Source of the DNA: Halovenus aranensis
Lineage (GTDB): Archaea; Halobacteriota; Halobacteria; Halobacteriales; Haloarculaceae
Length of the DNA: 64,000 bases
Direction of reading: 5' to 3'
Assembly (NCBI RefSeq): GCF_900100385.1
Contig: NZ_FNFC01000014.1
Location: forward strand, 24,651 to 88,650
Positions 55,282 to 63,943 of the stretch are shown here, in pieces (position 1 is the stretch's first letter; each line of letters begins with the position of its first letter). Both the position numbers and the translations under genes were made by a program. Under the pieces are notes generated by a model that saw only the letters and a list, made by a program, of their open reading frames with translations, had not been told where the DNA came from and did no database searches.

Positions 55282-57303
55282 ATGGCTGTCGAACACGATA
55301 CCGATACCACGGCGTTTGGTACAGTGAGCAGGCTCCGCGGGAAGGTCTTCGAGAAACTCTCGCTCGGTGCCTCTCTTTTCGGCATCCTCATGCTGGCTGT
55401 GTTGCTGGTCTACGTCACTGTCGACGCCTTCAATCTGACCAGTGCCAGCCCCGAGTGGTTGCTGACCTACTTCCTCACGCTGATAATCCCGTTCATCGGT
55501 TTCTGTCTCTACAGTGCTGATGACCCCGACCTGACACGCCAGACTGTCCTCGGCCTTCTCGGCGGGCTCGGGGCAGTCCGGCTGGCCTTCTACCTCGTCG
55601 AGACGTTCGTGCGCACGATTCCCGGCCTCACATGGCAGATTGTCTATCTGTTCGCTGTCGTCGTCCCGGCAACGGCCGTCGTCGGCTTTGCCGGCAGCCG
55701 CGAACCGGTCGGCAGCGTCGGCTTTGGCCTCCTCGGTCGCCTCATCGGTGGCACGTCGCTCGGGTTCATGCTCGTCATCCTGTTTTTCGTCTTCGAGCCC
55801 CGCGCCTGGTTCTGGGCGTACACACTCGGACTCGTTCCCGCGGCGCTCGTGCTCGGCTACAGCACCCGTCGGCCTAAGTCGCCGATTTCGCTGACGGTTA
55901 TCCCCCTCGTTCTCACGGCCGGGGTTCTGGCGACGCGCCCGGGCAGGCCGTTCACGACTATTGGTATCCCGACACGACTCGACCAGGCGGTGCCGGTCTC
56001 GTTGCCCGGCGGCGTGTCGGTGAGCGTCGTTGCGCTCTATCTGGTCGTGGTGTCGGCTGCGGCAGCGATGGCGTTCAAATACGTCCTCGAACGCCGAACA
56101 GACCGGGCGAGCGAGGCGAGTGTACTCGCGTTCGTCCTCGCTGCCGCCGCGAGCGTCGCAGCCGGGCAGGCCGGTGTCGCACCGGAACCGATACTGGAAT
56201 TTTACGCCGGCTACCCGACGACGTGGCTCATCTACGTCTGGACGCTCGCGGTCCCGCTGTCACTCGCCAGCGGGGGACTGACTGCACTCCGGACCTCTCG
56301 CCGGACGGGGATTGGCTTCGGGGTGGGCGTCTTCGTGCTGGCGGTCGTGGGCAGCCAGCTCGCTGCGGTAATCGACATCTCACCGAAGACAGCAATCCTG
56401 TTCCTGCTGACTGTCTTGGTCCCGACGGTGGCTTACGTGCGGCAGGTACTCGACCGCCGCGAGGGAACGCCCGGATTAGTCTTGCCGGTTGTTCTCGTTG
56501 CCGGTGTCCTCGTCGGCGCAGTCATCGTCGACATCTGGGGGGTTGCGCGGCCAGACATCTGGCTCGACTGGCCGTTCCTGACGAACGGGCCGTCCTCACT
56601 GCCCGAACAGGCCGGCTTCTATCCGGCTATTGTCGGCTCGGTCATACTCATCACGCTGGTCGCGCTGTTCTCGTTTACATTCGGCGTCGGTACTGCTGTC
56701 TTCCTCGAAGAGTACGCCCCAGACACCGGGATTGGCGGCTTTCTCACGCGGATTATTCAGGTCAATATCGCCAACCTCGCGGCCGTCCCGTCGGTGGTCT
56801 ACGGGCTGCTCGGGCTGGGGCTGTTCGTCAACCTCATCGGGTTCGGGCTCGGTACCGCAATTACCGGCGCGCTCACGCTGACGCTGCTCATCCTTCCGAT
56901 TACAGTCATCTCGGCACAGGAGGCGATTCGGGCCGTCCCCGACAGCATGCGAAACGGCTCGTATGCGATGGGGGCAACCCGCTGGCAGACGACGAAAAAC
57001 GTCGTCCTTCCGGAGGCACTGCCGGGCGTCCTCACCGGGACTATTCTCTCGCTCGGCCGCGCAATCGGCGAAACCGCCCCGCTCATCATGATTGGATTCC
57101 CAAACACCATCTACAATCCGCCGGCCGGTATCGTCGAGACGACGACAGCGATGCCGATGCAGATTTACGTCTGGTCGTCGTCGGTAAAATCCGAGTTCAG
57201 GTACGGTATCATGGCGGCCGGCGTCGTGACGCTGCTCGTCGTGCTTCTGTTGATGAACGCCACGGCAATCGTCATTCGGAACCGTTCGGAACAAGAGACG
57301 TGA
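55282..57303 (+). CDS. pstA: phosphate ABC transporter permease PstA with long N-terminal membrane extension
   Basis: A 673-aa protein, over twice a bacterial PstA. The last 230 residues are a normal permease domain with EAIRAVPDSMRNGSYAMGATRWQT as the EAA loop and GRAIGETAPLIMI. The first 440 or so residues hold around ten extra membrane helices with no recognised domain. Longer PstA forms are known in haloarchaea. It starts 1 bp after pstC and ends 3 bp before phoU. Confidence 0.93.
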   Translation: MAVEHDTDTTAFGTVSRLRGKVFEKLSLGASLFGILMLAVLLVYVTVDAFNLTSASPEWLLTYFLTLIIPFIGFCLYSADDPDLTRQTVLGLLGGLGAVRLAFYLVETFVRTIPGLTWQIVYLFAVVVPATAVVGFAGSREPVGSVGFGLLGRLIGGTSLGFMLVILFFVFEPRAWFWAYTLGLVPAALVLGYSTRRPKSPISLTVIPLVLTAGVLATRPGRPFTTIGIPTRLDQAVPVSLPGGVSVSVVALYLVVVSAAAAMAFKYVLERRTDRASEASVLAFVLAAAASVAAGQAGVAPEPILEFYAGYPTTWLIYVWTLAVPLSLASGGLTALRTSRRTGIGFGVGVFVLAVVGSQLAAVIDISPKTAILFLLTVLVPTVAYVRQVLDRREGTPGLVLPVVLVAGVLVGAVIVDIWGVARPDIWLDWPFLTNGPSSLPEQAGFYPAIVGSVILITLVALFSFTFGVGTAVFLEEYAPDTGIGGFLTRIIQVNIANLAAVPSVVYGLLGLGLFVNLIGFGLGTAITGALTLTLLILPITVISAQEAIRAVPDSMRNGSYAMGATRWQTTKNVVLPEALPGVLTGTILSLGRAIGETAPLIMIGFPNTIYNPPAGIVETTTAMPMQIYVWSSSVKSEFRYGIMAAGVVTLLVVLLLMNATAIVIRNRSEQET

Positions 57304-57306
57304 CCG

Positions 57307-57957
57307 ATGCCCCGAGAGCGCTATCAGGAACAGCTCTGGGAACTCCGCGGCGAGGTGGCGGCGCTCGGCGACTTGGTCTGTGACCGGTACGCACTGGCTG
57401 TCGAGGCACTCGCTACTGGCGACCCGAGAACTGCAGACCGCGTTATCGACGGTGACACAGAAATCAACGAGTGGTATCTCGACACCGAGGCCCGCTGTAC
57501 CGAGCTGGTCGCGCTCCAGCAGCCGGTCGCCGGCGACCTGCGGTTTATCACCGCGTCGTTCAAGATTCTCACTGACATCGAACGCGTCGGTGACCTGGCG
57601 ACGAATCTCGCCCGCTACGGGCGCGAAGCGGAGGGCGACGTCGAGGAGACTGTCGCACTCGAACCGCTTGCGACGACCGCCGGCGAGATGGTCGACGACG
57701 CACTCCGTGCCTACGCTCGGGACGACGCCGACGCTGCTCGCGCCGTCGCAGAGCGTGACGACGCGCTCGACGAGGCGTGTGCCGACGCGAGCGAAACGGT
57801 GGTCCGAGAGCTGATGGCGTCCGACGACCCGGCGCTCGAACCCGTTTCTCGGATGCTGCTCGCCATTCGTGACATCGAGCGCGTCGGCGACCACGCGGTC
57901 AACGTCTGTGCGCGGACCGTCTACATGGTCGACCGCGAGGACGACCTCATTTACTGA
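57307..57957 (+). CDS. phoU: phosphate uptake regulator PhoU
   Basis: A 216-aa protein of two PhoU three-helix repeats. Metal/interaction signatures appear twice: LKFITASFKILTDIERVGDLATN-type in the first half (written RFITASFKILTDIERVGD) and MLLAIRDIERVGDHAVNV in the second. PhoU damps Pst transport and phosphate signalling. It follows pstA by 3 bp, in the place where pstB normally sits. Its stop overlaps that of the convergent PQQ-protein gene by 11 bp. Confidence 0.95.
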   Translation: MPRERYQEQLWELRGEVAALGDLVCDRYALAVEALATGDPRTADRVIDGDTEINEWYLDTEARCTELVALQQPVAGDLRFITASFKILTDIERVGDLATNLARYGREAEGDVEETVALEPLATTAGEMVDDALRAYARDDADAARAVAERDDALDEACADASETVVRELMASDDPALEPVSRMLLAIRDIERVGDHAVNVCARTVYMVDREDDLIY

Positions 57958-59794
57958 CCGGGTCGACGCTGACTGTCGGCTTCTCCAGCAGGTCACCGGC
58001 GCGCTCTGCCGGACAGTCCGGCCGGCCCACGAGGGTTGTCACCGTCTCGCCGGGTTCGACCACCGTCTCGAAGGCCAGTTCGTCGTCGGTTACCTCCCAG
58101 CTGTCGCCGAGGGGCTGTGTGTCGCCGTCCGTCGAGACCAACTCCTCGGTGAGGCGAACGCGGGCGGGTTCCTCGCGGACGGACTCGATTTCGTAGACGA
58201 GAACTGGCGCAGACAGCGTCTCGCGGTCGAGGTGTTTGGTCACGACGAAGTCCTCGATGGCTCGCGTCTCCGTCTCGCCGGCCCGCTCGGTCACGTCGTC
58301 GACGACCAGTTGCCAGAGCTGTGACGGCTTGGCCGCAGAGTCGGATGTGGACTCGGCCGTCGTCTCCTCGGGTTCCTCGGTTGTCTCAGGCTCGTCGTCT
58401 TCGTCGACGGCCCCCGCGTCTGTCTCCTCGGCGAACACGTCGCTCGCGCTGTCGATGGAGTCGAAGGCACCCATACGGGTGAGCGTGTAGTAACCCCCGG
58501 CGATGGCCGTCACCGCGCCCGCAGCAGTCAGGGGGAGTGCGAGGTAGCTGAGGTCCTCGAAAGGCGACGGTGACGCTGTCGGACCCGCACTTCCTCCGTC
58601 GTCTGCCTCAATCACGGGGGCGGCCGAGGCGAACCCGTCTTCGAGCGCGTAGAGCGTCCCGCTCTCGGTGCCGATGTACACCGTCCCCGAGACCACAGCA
58701 GGGGCGGCCGAGACCGGACGGGTGGTGTCCATCGACCAGAGTTCCTCGCCTTCGGCGGCGTCGATACCGAACACCGCCTCGCTCTCGCTGCCGACGTAGA
58801 CGACGCCGTCGGCGACGGCGGGCGCAGACGAAACCTGCCTGCCTGTGTCGAACGACCAGCGTTCCTCTCCTTCGGCAGCATCGACAGCGTACACCTCGTG
58901 GCTCCGGCTGGTGACATAGACCGTGTCCCCGACGACGGCGGGCGCGGCCGAAATAGTCCCGCCCGTCTCGAACCACCAGACGCCGCTGCCGTCGGTGGCG
59001 TCGACGGCATACAGGCGCTGGTCCATGCCGCCGATGTAGACGGTGCCGTCGACGACCGCCGGCGAACTGGAGACCCCTCTCGTCGAGACGGGAAACGACC
59101 ACAGCTGTTCGCCGTTTTCGGCGTCGATGGCATAGAGCTTGCCGTCGTCGCTCCCAGTGTAGACGGTGCCGTCGACGACCGCCGGCGAGGAGCGTATCCA
59201 GAACTCGGTCTCGAAGCGCCAGCGCTCGGTCCCGTCGGTCGTGTCGATAGCATAGATGTTGCCGTCTCTGCTGCCGACGTAGGCGGTCTCGTCGACGACC
59301 GCTGGCGAGGAGGTCACTGCGTCGCCGGTGCCGAACCGCCACAGCTCCTCACCGCCTGCGGTGTCGACCGCGTAGACGACACCCGCCTGTGTGCCGACGT
59401 AGAGGGTGTCCCCGACGACTGCCGGCGTCGTCTTCACCTCGCTGTCGACCTCGAAGCGCCAGCGTTCGGTCCCATCCGTGGCGTTGAGTGCGGCGACTGC
59501 GCCGGCGTGAGTACTAACGTAGACGGTGCCGTCGGCGACGGCGGCCCCGGCGGTTATCTGCCCGCCGGTGTCGTACTCCCAGGCCGGGCCCACGTCGTCG
59601 GTCGGCCCGGTCGTTTCGGCGGCGTAGCCGGTGTTCGCTAGGTCGGCGGCGTACATCGGCCACGCGCCTGTCGCCTGCGTCGTGGTGCGGTCGGTCGGTG
59701 TGGCTGTACTCGCGGTCGTACTCTGACGGGCGAGGGTACCCGCGGCTGTCGCTCCCGCGACTGAGGCAAGAAACTGCCGCCGGGTCTGGGTCAT
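57947..59794 (-). CDS. Tat-exported eight-bladed PQQ-type beta-propeller protein
   Basis: A 615-aa surface protein. Tat signal TRRQFLASVAGATAAGTLAR; then eight PQQ-like repeats of about 40 residues (AVVDGTVYVGS-x-DG-x-LYA-x-DA-x-G-x-E-x-W pattern) between about 60 and 390; a membrane helix (YLALPLTAAGAVTAIAGGYYTL, about 420-440); an acidic linker; and a cytoplasmic C-terminal domain of about 110 residues. It may be a BamB-like assembly or sensing protein. Co-directional with the next propeller gene, 53 bp apart. Confidence 0.85.
   Translation of the reverse strand: MTQTRRQFLASVAGATAAGTLARQSTTASTATPTDRTTTQATGAWPMYAADLANTGYAAETTGPTDDVGPAWEYDTGGQITAGAAVADGTVYVSTHAGAVAALNATDGTERWRFEVDSEVKTTPAVVGDTLYVGTQAGVVYAVDTAGGEELWRFGTGDAVTSSPAVVDETAYVGSRDGNIYAIDTTDGTERWRFETEFWIRSSPAVVDGTVYTGSDDGKLYAIDAENGEQLWSFPVSTRGVSSSPAVVDGTVYIGGMDQRLYAVDATDGSGVWWFETGGTISAAPAVVGDTVYVTSRSHEVYAVDAAEGEERWSFDTGRQVSSAPAVADGVVYVGSESEAVFGIDAAEGEELWSMDTTRPVSAAPAVVSGTVYIGTESGTLYALEDGFASAAPVIEADDGGSAGPTASPSPFEDLSYLALPLTAAGAVTAIAGGYYTLTRMGAFDSIDSASDVFAEETDAGAVDEDDEPETTEEPEETTAESTSDSAAKPSQLWQLVVDDVTERAGETETRAIEDFVVTKHLDRETLSAPVLVYEIESVREEPARVRLTEELVSTDGDTQPLGDSWEVTDDELAFETVVEPGETVTTLVGRPDCPAERAGDLLEKPTVSVDPVSK
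58660..59560 (-). repeat. about eight tandem coding repeats of roughly 120 bp
   Basis: The propeller blades are visible as DNA repeats: segments such as GACGGTGCCGTCGACGACCG recur at intervals of about 120 bp (for example near 59,040, 59,160 and 59,520). Close similarity between adjacent units suggests recent duplication or gene conversion. Confidence 0.65.
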
Positions 59795-59847
59795 TGTCCG
59801 GGCCTAGTTAGCCCGCGGTTAAAACTGCGTTCACTCGGTCCCGGCCG

Positions 59848-62673
59848 TCAGCGGCGGCTCCGTGCGACCGCAATCAGGCCGAGCGCCACCACCGCGGCGA
59901 CGATACCGAACCCGGACCCGTCCTCGCTCGCGGTCTGTGTGTCCTGCGGGCTCGTGGCTGTCGGCTCGCGTTCGGTCTCGTCGGGGGTCGATTCGCTGTT
60001 CTCCGCTGGCGTCTCGTCGCTGGTCTCGTCAGTTCCACCGTCGCCGGCCGCGTCACCTGCTCCCGTATCAGTGGAGCCTTCTGTGGCGGGCATCTCGACG
60101 GCGTACAGGCTGGGCGCGGCTCTGGCATAGACTGCCCCGTCGACGAGCGTCGGTGAAATACTCGCCAACCCGTCGGCAAAGACCGCCCACCGCTGTTCGC
60201 CCGTTGTTGTGGCGAGCGCCGTGAGTGTCCCGGCCTTCGTACCAGCGTAAAGCGTCTCGTTCGCGACGACGAGTGGCGCGTTGACAGCGCCGTCGGCATC
60301 GACGGTCCACTTCTCATCTCCCGTCGTGCCCTCGATTGCGCGAAGCTCGCCACCGGCGGTCCCAGCGTAGAGGGTTCCGTTATCGACTGCTGTGGCGGTG
60401 ACCGGCCGCTCGAACTCGACGGTCCACCGTTGCTTGCCAGACGCTCGTTCGATGGCCAAAAGCTGGCCGCTCTGGTCGCTGGTGTTGAACGCGTTTGCGT
60501 ACACCATCTCGTCGGTGACGACGAGCCGCGTCGGTGCCGAGCCGTTTCGCTCCTCTCTCCATCGAGTCTCTCCGGTGGCGGGATTGACCGCAGAGAGGGA
60601 ACTGGTGTCTCTGGTTCTGTTGAAGCTCCCAGTGTACACCGTTCCGTCCGATGCGACCGGCGGCGCGAGGAGCCGTCCGCTGGACGGAACACTCCACTCG
60701 ATTGTACCTGTCTGTGTGTCTACGCCGAAGTGTGTGGTCAGGTTCCTGGTGAGAACGGTATCACCGACGACCTGAATCGACCGGGTCGTGCCGTTTAGCT
60801 GTGTCCTCCATCGCTGCTCGCCGGTCGTCGCGTTTAGTGCGTACAGAGTACCCGCAGTCGTCGTGACGTAGGTGGTTCCGTCGGCAACGGCCGGCGCGGT
60901 GACCATACGGTCGTCGACCTGGCTCGTCCACTGCTGTTCGCCGGTCGTGGCGTCGACTGCGAGAACGGTCGAGTCGAACGTCCCGGCGTAGATGGTTCCA
61001 TCTGCCGCGGTCACGTCGGCGACAATCGATTCGTTCACTGCCTTTGTCCAGAGGAGGCTGCCCTCGTCTCGGTCGATACCGTATATTGCGTCGCCGTCGT
61101 ACACCGACACGGTACCCTCGACTGCGACCGGGTCGGTGAGGCGGTCGGCGTCAAGGTCTGCTTTCCAGAGCAGGTGGCTCCACTGGCCGTCTGGCCCCGA
61201 GGCTGGCGGCGCGGCACCTGCTCGAATCTCGCTGAGCGCGTCGACCGAGGGAGCGTTGACGATTCGCAGGCGGTCGCCAGTCCGGTTGAGGTAGATGGCG
61301 TCGGCGAAGCCGCTGGATTCGGGGATGCGGTAGGTGTCCGATTTGCCAACGACCGGTTCGGCTCCGTGGTATGCAAGCAGCTTGCGGTAGGCGTCGTGGA
61401 ACTCGCGTGCGTCTTCGGGGCTGTCCCAGGCGGTCTCGTAGACGTAGCCCGTCGCGTTCCCCTCGGCGGCGGTGTAGGGGAGCAGCTTGTCGCCGTCCCA
61501 GCCCGCCGTGGCCGGGTGGTCGTAGCTTCTGGTGACCGCATCGCCCAATCCACCCACTCGGTGGTTATCGAGCGGAATGATTGCCCGACGGCCGGCGGTT
61601 TCCTGCAGCGGCGAGAGCAATGCGACGTAGAGCCCGGCCTCGCCGACCGACTGCGTAAACTGGACGCCGTCGACAGTCAGGGGTTGCCACGCGGCCGAAC
61701 TCCGGTCGCGCACCCGAACGTTCGTAGGGGTGTCCGCGCCGTATTTTTCGGGATGGATTACCTGTTCGGTACTCTCGGGTGGGTTCTCGTAGAGTTCGTC
61801 GACAGCCTCCCAGCCCGACTCCTGATGCCGGTCGCGGACGAAGGCATAACCCGACTGGTAGGGTTGGCGGAACAGCGTCATCATGCCGTCGTCGACGCCC
61901 GAGAGGTCGGGATAGCTCTCTCGCTCGGGTCGATAGCACGTCCACGTCTCGCCACAGCGTTGCTCGTAGCGGTCCTGCACGTAGTTCGCGTCACCTTCGA
62001 CGTAGCCGTTACGGGCGTTTCGCTGCTCGATTGTCCGAACCTCAGGCAGGTCGAACTGGGCGTCCTGTTGGGCGTGGAACAGCTCCTGTGCGAGCACGCC
62101 CTCCCGAATCTGGGGGACCGAACTGTTCGGCGAGACCATCGTCACGTTGCCTGTTTCGGGGCTGTAGTAGCCGTTGACGCCGTTGCCACGCAGCGCCTGC
62201 TTGGAGTCGACGGCGCTTTCTGTTTCGTTGATGAGAAAGAGCGCCTCGTAGGTCGCGTTGAGACGCGTCCGCTGTACGTCGGCGTACTGCAGTTGCTCGC
62301 TCTCTGCGCGCTGTTCGCGGGGGAGGAGTATCCGAACGGGCGGCGTCCGGTCGAACTCGATTCCCCGGACTGCCTCGACGCGTGCCATCGTCCGCGCGAC
62401 GACCGCGTCCAGTTCCGTCTCGTTGATGCCGTCGGACTGGGTTATCGAGAGCGTCGCGTTCGCCCAGACGCCGTTCTCCCACCCCAGCCGGTCCGACTCG
62501 GGGTCGGCCGTGTCGTTTTCGACCACTGTCCCCGGGATAGTGTCGTTGGCCTGTGCCGTATCGTCAGCCACCGCCGGCCCGGCGACGAGGGCCAGTCCTG
62601 TACATACCGCTAGCAGGCAGAGACCCAGCGCCAGCAGTCGAGACGCTCGCCTCCGCCATCGAACGCTGTCCAT
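59848..62673 (-). CDS. Hvo_1808-like surface protein fused to PQQ propeller
   Basis: A 941-aa secreted protein. Sec signal about 12-36; residues 40-480 match the Hvo_1808-type surface domain, a putative-metallopeptidase-like fold; residues about 490-850 hold at least seven PQQ-like repeats (TGEQ-x-W pattern); an acidic Thr/Asp/Glu-rich stalk follows; the end GFGIVAAVVALGLIAVARSRR is a PGF-CTERM-like sorting signal, implying lipid anchoring to the cell surface. The metal motif HExxH reads QELFH (196-200), so peptidase activity is doubtful. Same strand as the next propeller gene. Confidence 0.82.
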   Translation of the reverse strand: MDSVRWRRRASRLLALGLCLLAVCTGLALVAGPAVADDTAQANDTIPGTVVENDTADPESDRLGWENGVWANATLSITQSDGINETELDAVVARTMARVEAVRGIEFDRTPPVRILLPREQRAESEQLQYADVQRTRLNATYEALFLINETESAVDSKQALRGNGVNGYYSPETGNVTMVSPNSSVPQIREGVLAQELFHAQQDAQFDLPEVRTIEQRNARNGYVEGDANYVQDRYEQRCGETWTCYRPERESYPDLSGVDDGMMTLFRQPYQSGYAFVRDRHQESGWEAVDELYENPPESTEQVIHPEKYGADTPTNVRVRDRSSAAWQPLTVDGVQFTQSVGEAGLYVALLSPLQETAGRRAIIPLDNHRVGGLGDAVTRSYDHPATAGWDGDKLLPYTAAEGNATGYVYETAWDSPEDAREFHDAYRKLLAYHGAEPVVGKSDTYRIPESSGFADAIYLNRTGDRLRIVNAPSVDALSEIRAGAAPPASGPDGQWSHLLWKADLDADRLTDPVAVEGTVSVYDGDAIYGIDRDEGSLLWTKAVNESIVADVTAADGTIYAGTFDSTVLAVDATTGEQQWTSQVDDRMVTAPAVADGTTYVTTTAGTLYALNATTGEQRWRTQLNGTTRSIQVVGDTVLTRNLTTHFGVDTQTGTIEWSVPSSGRLLAPPVASDGTVYTGSFNRTRDTSSLSAVNPATGETRWREERNGSAPTRLVVTDEMVYANAFNTSDQSGQLLAIERASGKQRWTVEFERPVTATAVDNGTLYAGTAGGELRAIEGTTGDEKWTVDADGAVNAPLVVANETLYAGTKAGTLTALATTTGEQRWAVFADGLASISPTLVDGAVYARAAPSLYAVEMPATEGSTDTGAGDAAGDGGTDETSDETPAENSESTPDETEREPTATSPQDTQTASEDGSGFGIVAAVVALGLIAVARSRR

Positions 62674-62865
62674 TCTATCATCTTCTCAGTGCGGTCGAAC
62701 AAAAGCCGCTCCAAACGTTTCGGGGGCGGAAACCGCCCGACAGATTTGAGTAGCCTCTCGATACAGCCGGTGGAACGGGCGCTTAACCGTCCTCGCAGTG
62801 CACGACGCCTCGGCGAGACCGGCGTTACGTTAATTGGTGAGCGGACCCTAGGTATCAATGACCGA

Positions 62866-63309
62866 ATGAGGCGTGATAACTTCACAGTCACCGTCGAACT
62901 TCCCGACGCCGAGCCGAACCCTCCCACGCTCGTCGTTGCATACACTGGTCCCACCGCAACCCTCACCGCGCAACTGACTGGTGAGGACGGCGACCCCTAC
63001 CCCGCCACAGAGATAGACGCGGCGTTCCGATTACAAGACTCACTGGAGGCGGCCGACCCGACGGGCGTATTCAGCCTCACCCACCGCGTCACCGGGGAGT
63101 ACCTGCTCGAAGTGAACGTTCCGGCAGAGACGGTACTCGACCTCGTGGGGACGGCACGTGACGCCGACGGCGACGCCGGCAGCTACCGGGTCCGTATCGA
63201 GCGCGAGGACGACCCGCTCGAACACGAGATGGACGCGCTGTTCGTCTACGACAGTCAGGGCGACCTGCTGCGACAACACAGCCTCATTCCAAGCGGCGTC
63301 GAGCTTTAG
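62866..63309 (+). CDS. haloarchaeal conserved protein (DUF5793-like)
   Basis: A 147-aa protein beginning MRRDNFTVTVELPDAEPNPPTLVVAYTG and ending with the conserved LLRQHSLIPSGVEL. Mostly beta. I recall it as haloarchaeal family DUF5793 with no known function. The ATG at 62866 is favoured over the 206-aa frame because the extra part is Arg/Ser-rich. TATA-like GTTACGTTAATTG lies about 35-45 bp upstream. Its stop overlaps that of the convergent sirtuin remnant by 3 bp. The 192-bp upstream spacer has no other gene. Confidence 0.8.
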   Translation: MRRDNFTVTVELPDAEPNPPTLVVAYTGPTATLTAQLTGEDGDPYPATEIDAAFRLQDSLEAADPTGVFSLTHRVTGEYLLEVNVPAETVLDLVGTARDADGDAGSYRVRIEREDDPLEHEMDALFVYDSQGDLLRQHSLIPSGVEL

Positions 63310-63914
63310 ACGGCCTCGGCGACTGCGGGTAACACGTCGGTCACGTCGGCCAGCACCTCGTAGTCGGCACGCTCCGAGACCGGCGTCGATTCGAGGTTGA
63401 CGACCACCAGCGTCCCCCCCTGCCGTGTCGCTGTTCTGGGAAGCGACGCTGCCGGCTCGACCGACAGCGACGAGCCGGCCGCGAGAAAGACATCGGCCTT
63501 GCGTGCGTGGTCGCGGGCCAACTGTAACGACGCGCGTGGAAGTGACTCGCCAAACAGTACGACATCCGGCTTGAGTAGTCCGTCACATTCCCCACATCGC
63601 GGGGGTGTCTCTCCGTCGGCGACACGGCCACGTACTGGGGCCGCATCGGCGCGCCGGCCACACGACTCACAGACGACGCGGTCGGCGTTGCCGTGGAGTT
63701 CGACGACAGTCTCCGAGCCGGCGGCCTCGTGAAGCCCGTCGATGTTCTGTGTGACGACGGCGTCGAGTGCGCCCGCCGTTTCGAGTGCAGCGAGCGCGTC
63801 GTGTGCGGCGTTCGGCGTGACGTTTCCGCCATAGACCGCCTCGTGCATTTCGACGCGTCGCTCCCAGAACGTTGCCGGCTCGGCCTGGAATCGAGCGTAG
63901 CGAAACTCAGTCGA
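63306..63914 (-). pseudogene. sirtuin (NAD-dependent deacetylase), N-terminally truncated
   Basis: The frame encodes the C-terminal three-quarters of a sirtuin: EFRYARFQAEPATFWERR, VVTQNIDGLHEAAG (NAD and His region), VELHGNADRVVCESCGRR and PRCGECDGLLKPDVVLFGE (four zinc Cys), LAAGSSLSVEPAASLP and VVVNLEST. Family members start about 50 residues earlier with the GAGxS NAD-binding motif. Here the same frame meets a stop (TGA at 63915-63917), and none of the three minus-strand frames upstream encodes the missing part. The gene is therefore probably broken. A shorter product from ATG 63848 would lack NAD-binding residues. Confidence 0.75.
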
Positions 63915-63943
63915 TCACATTGACAGCCGCGTAATCTCGTCTG

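Noticed and set aside
58660..59560. CRISPR-like periodic repeats
   Set aside because: Repeat period about 120 bp, within a coding frame, with spacers that are also conserved: propeller blades.
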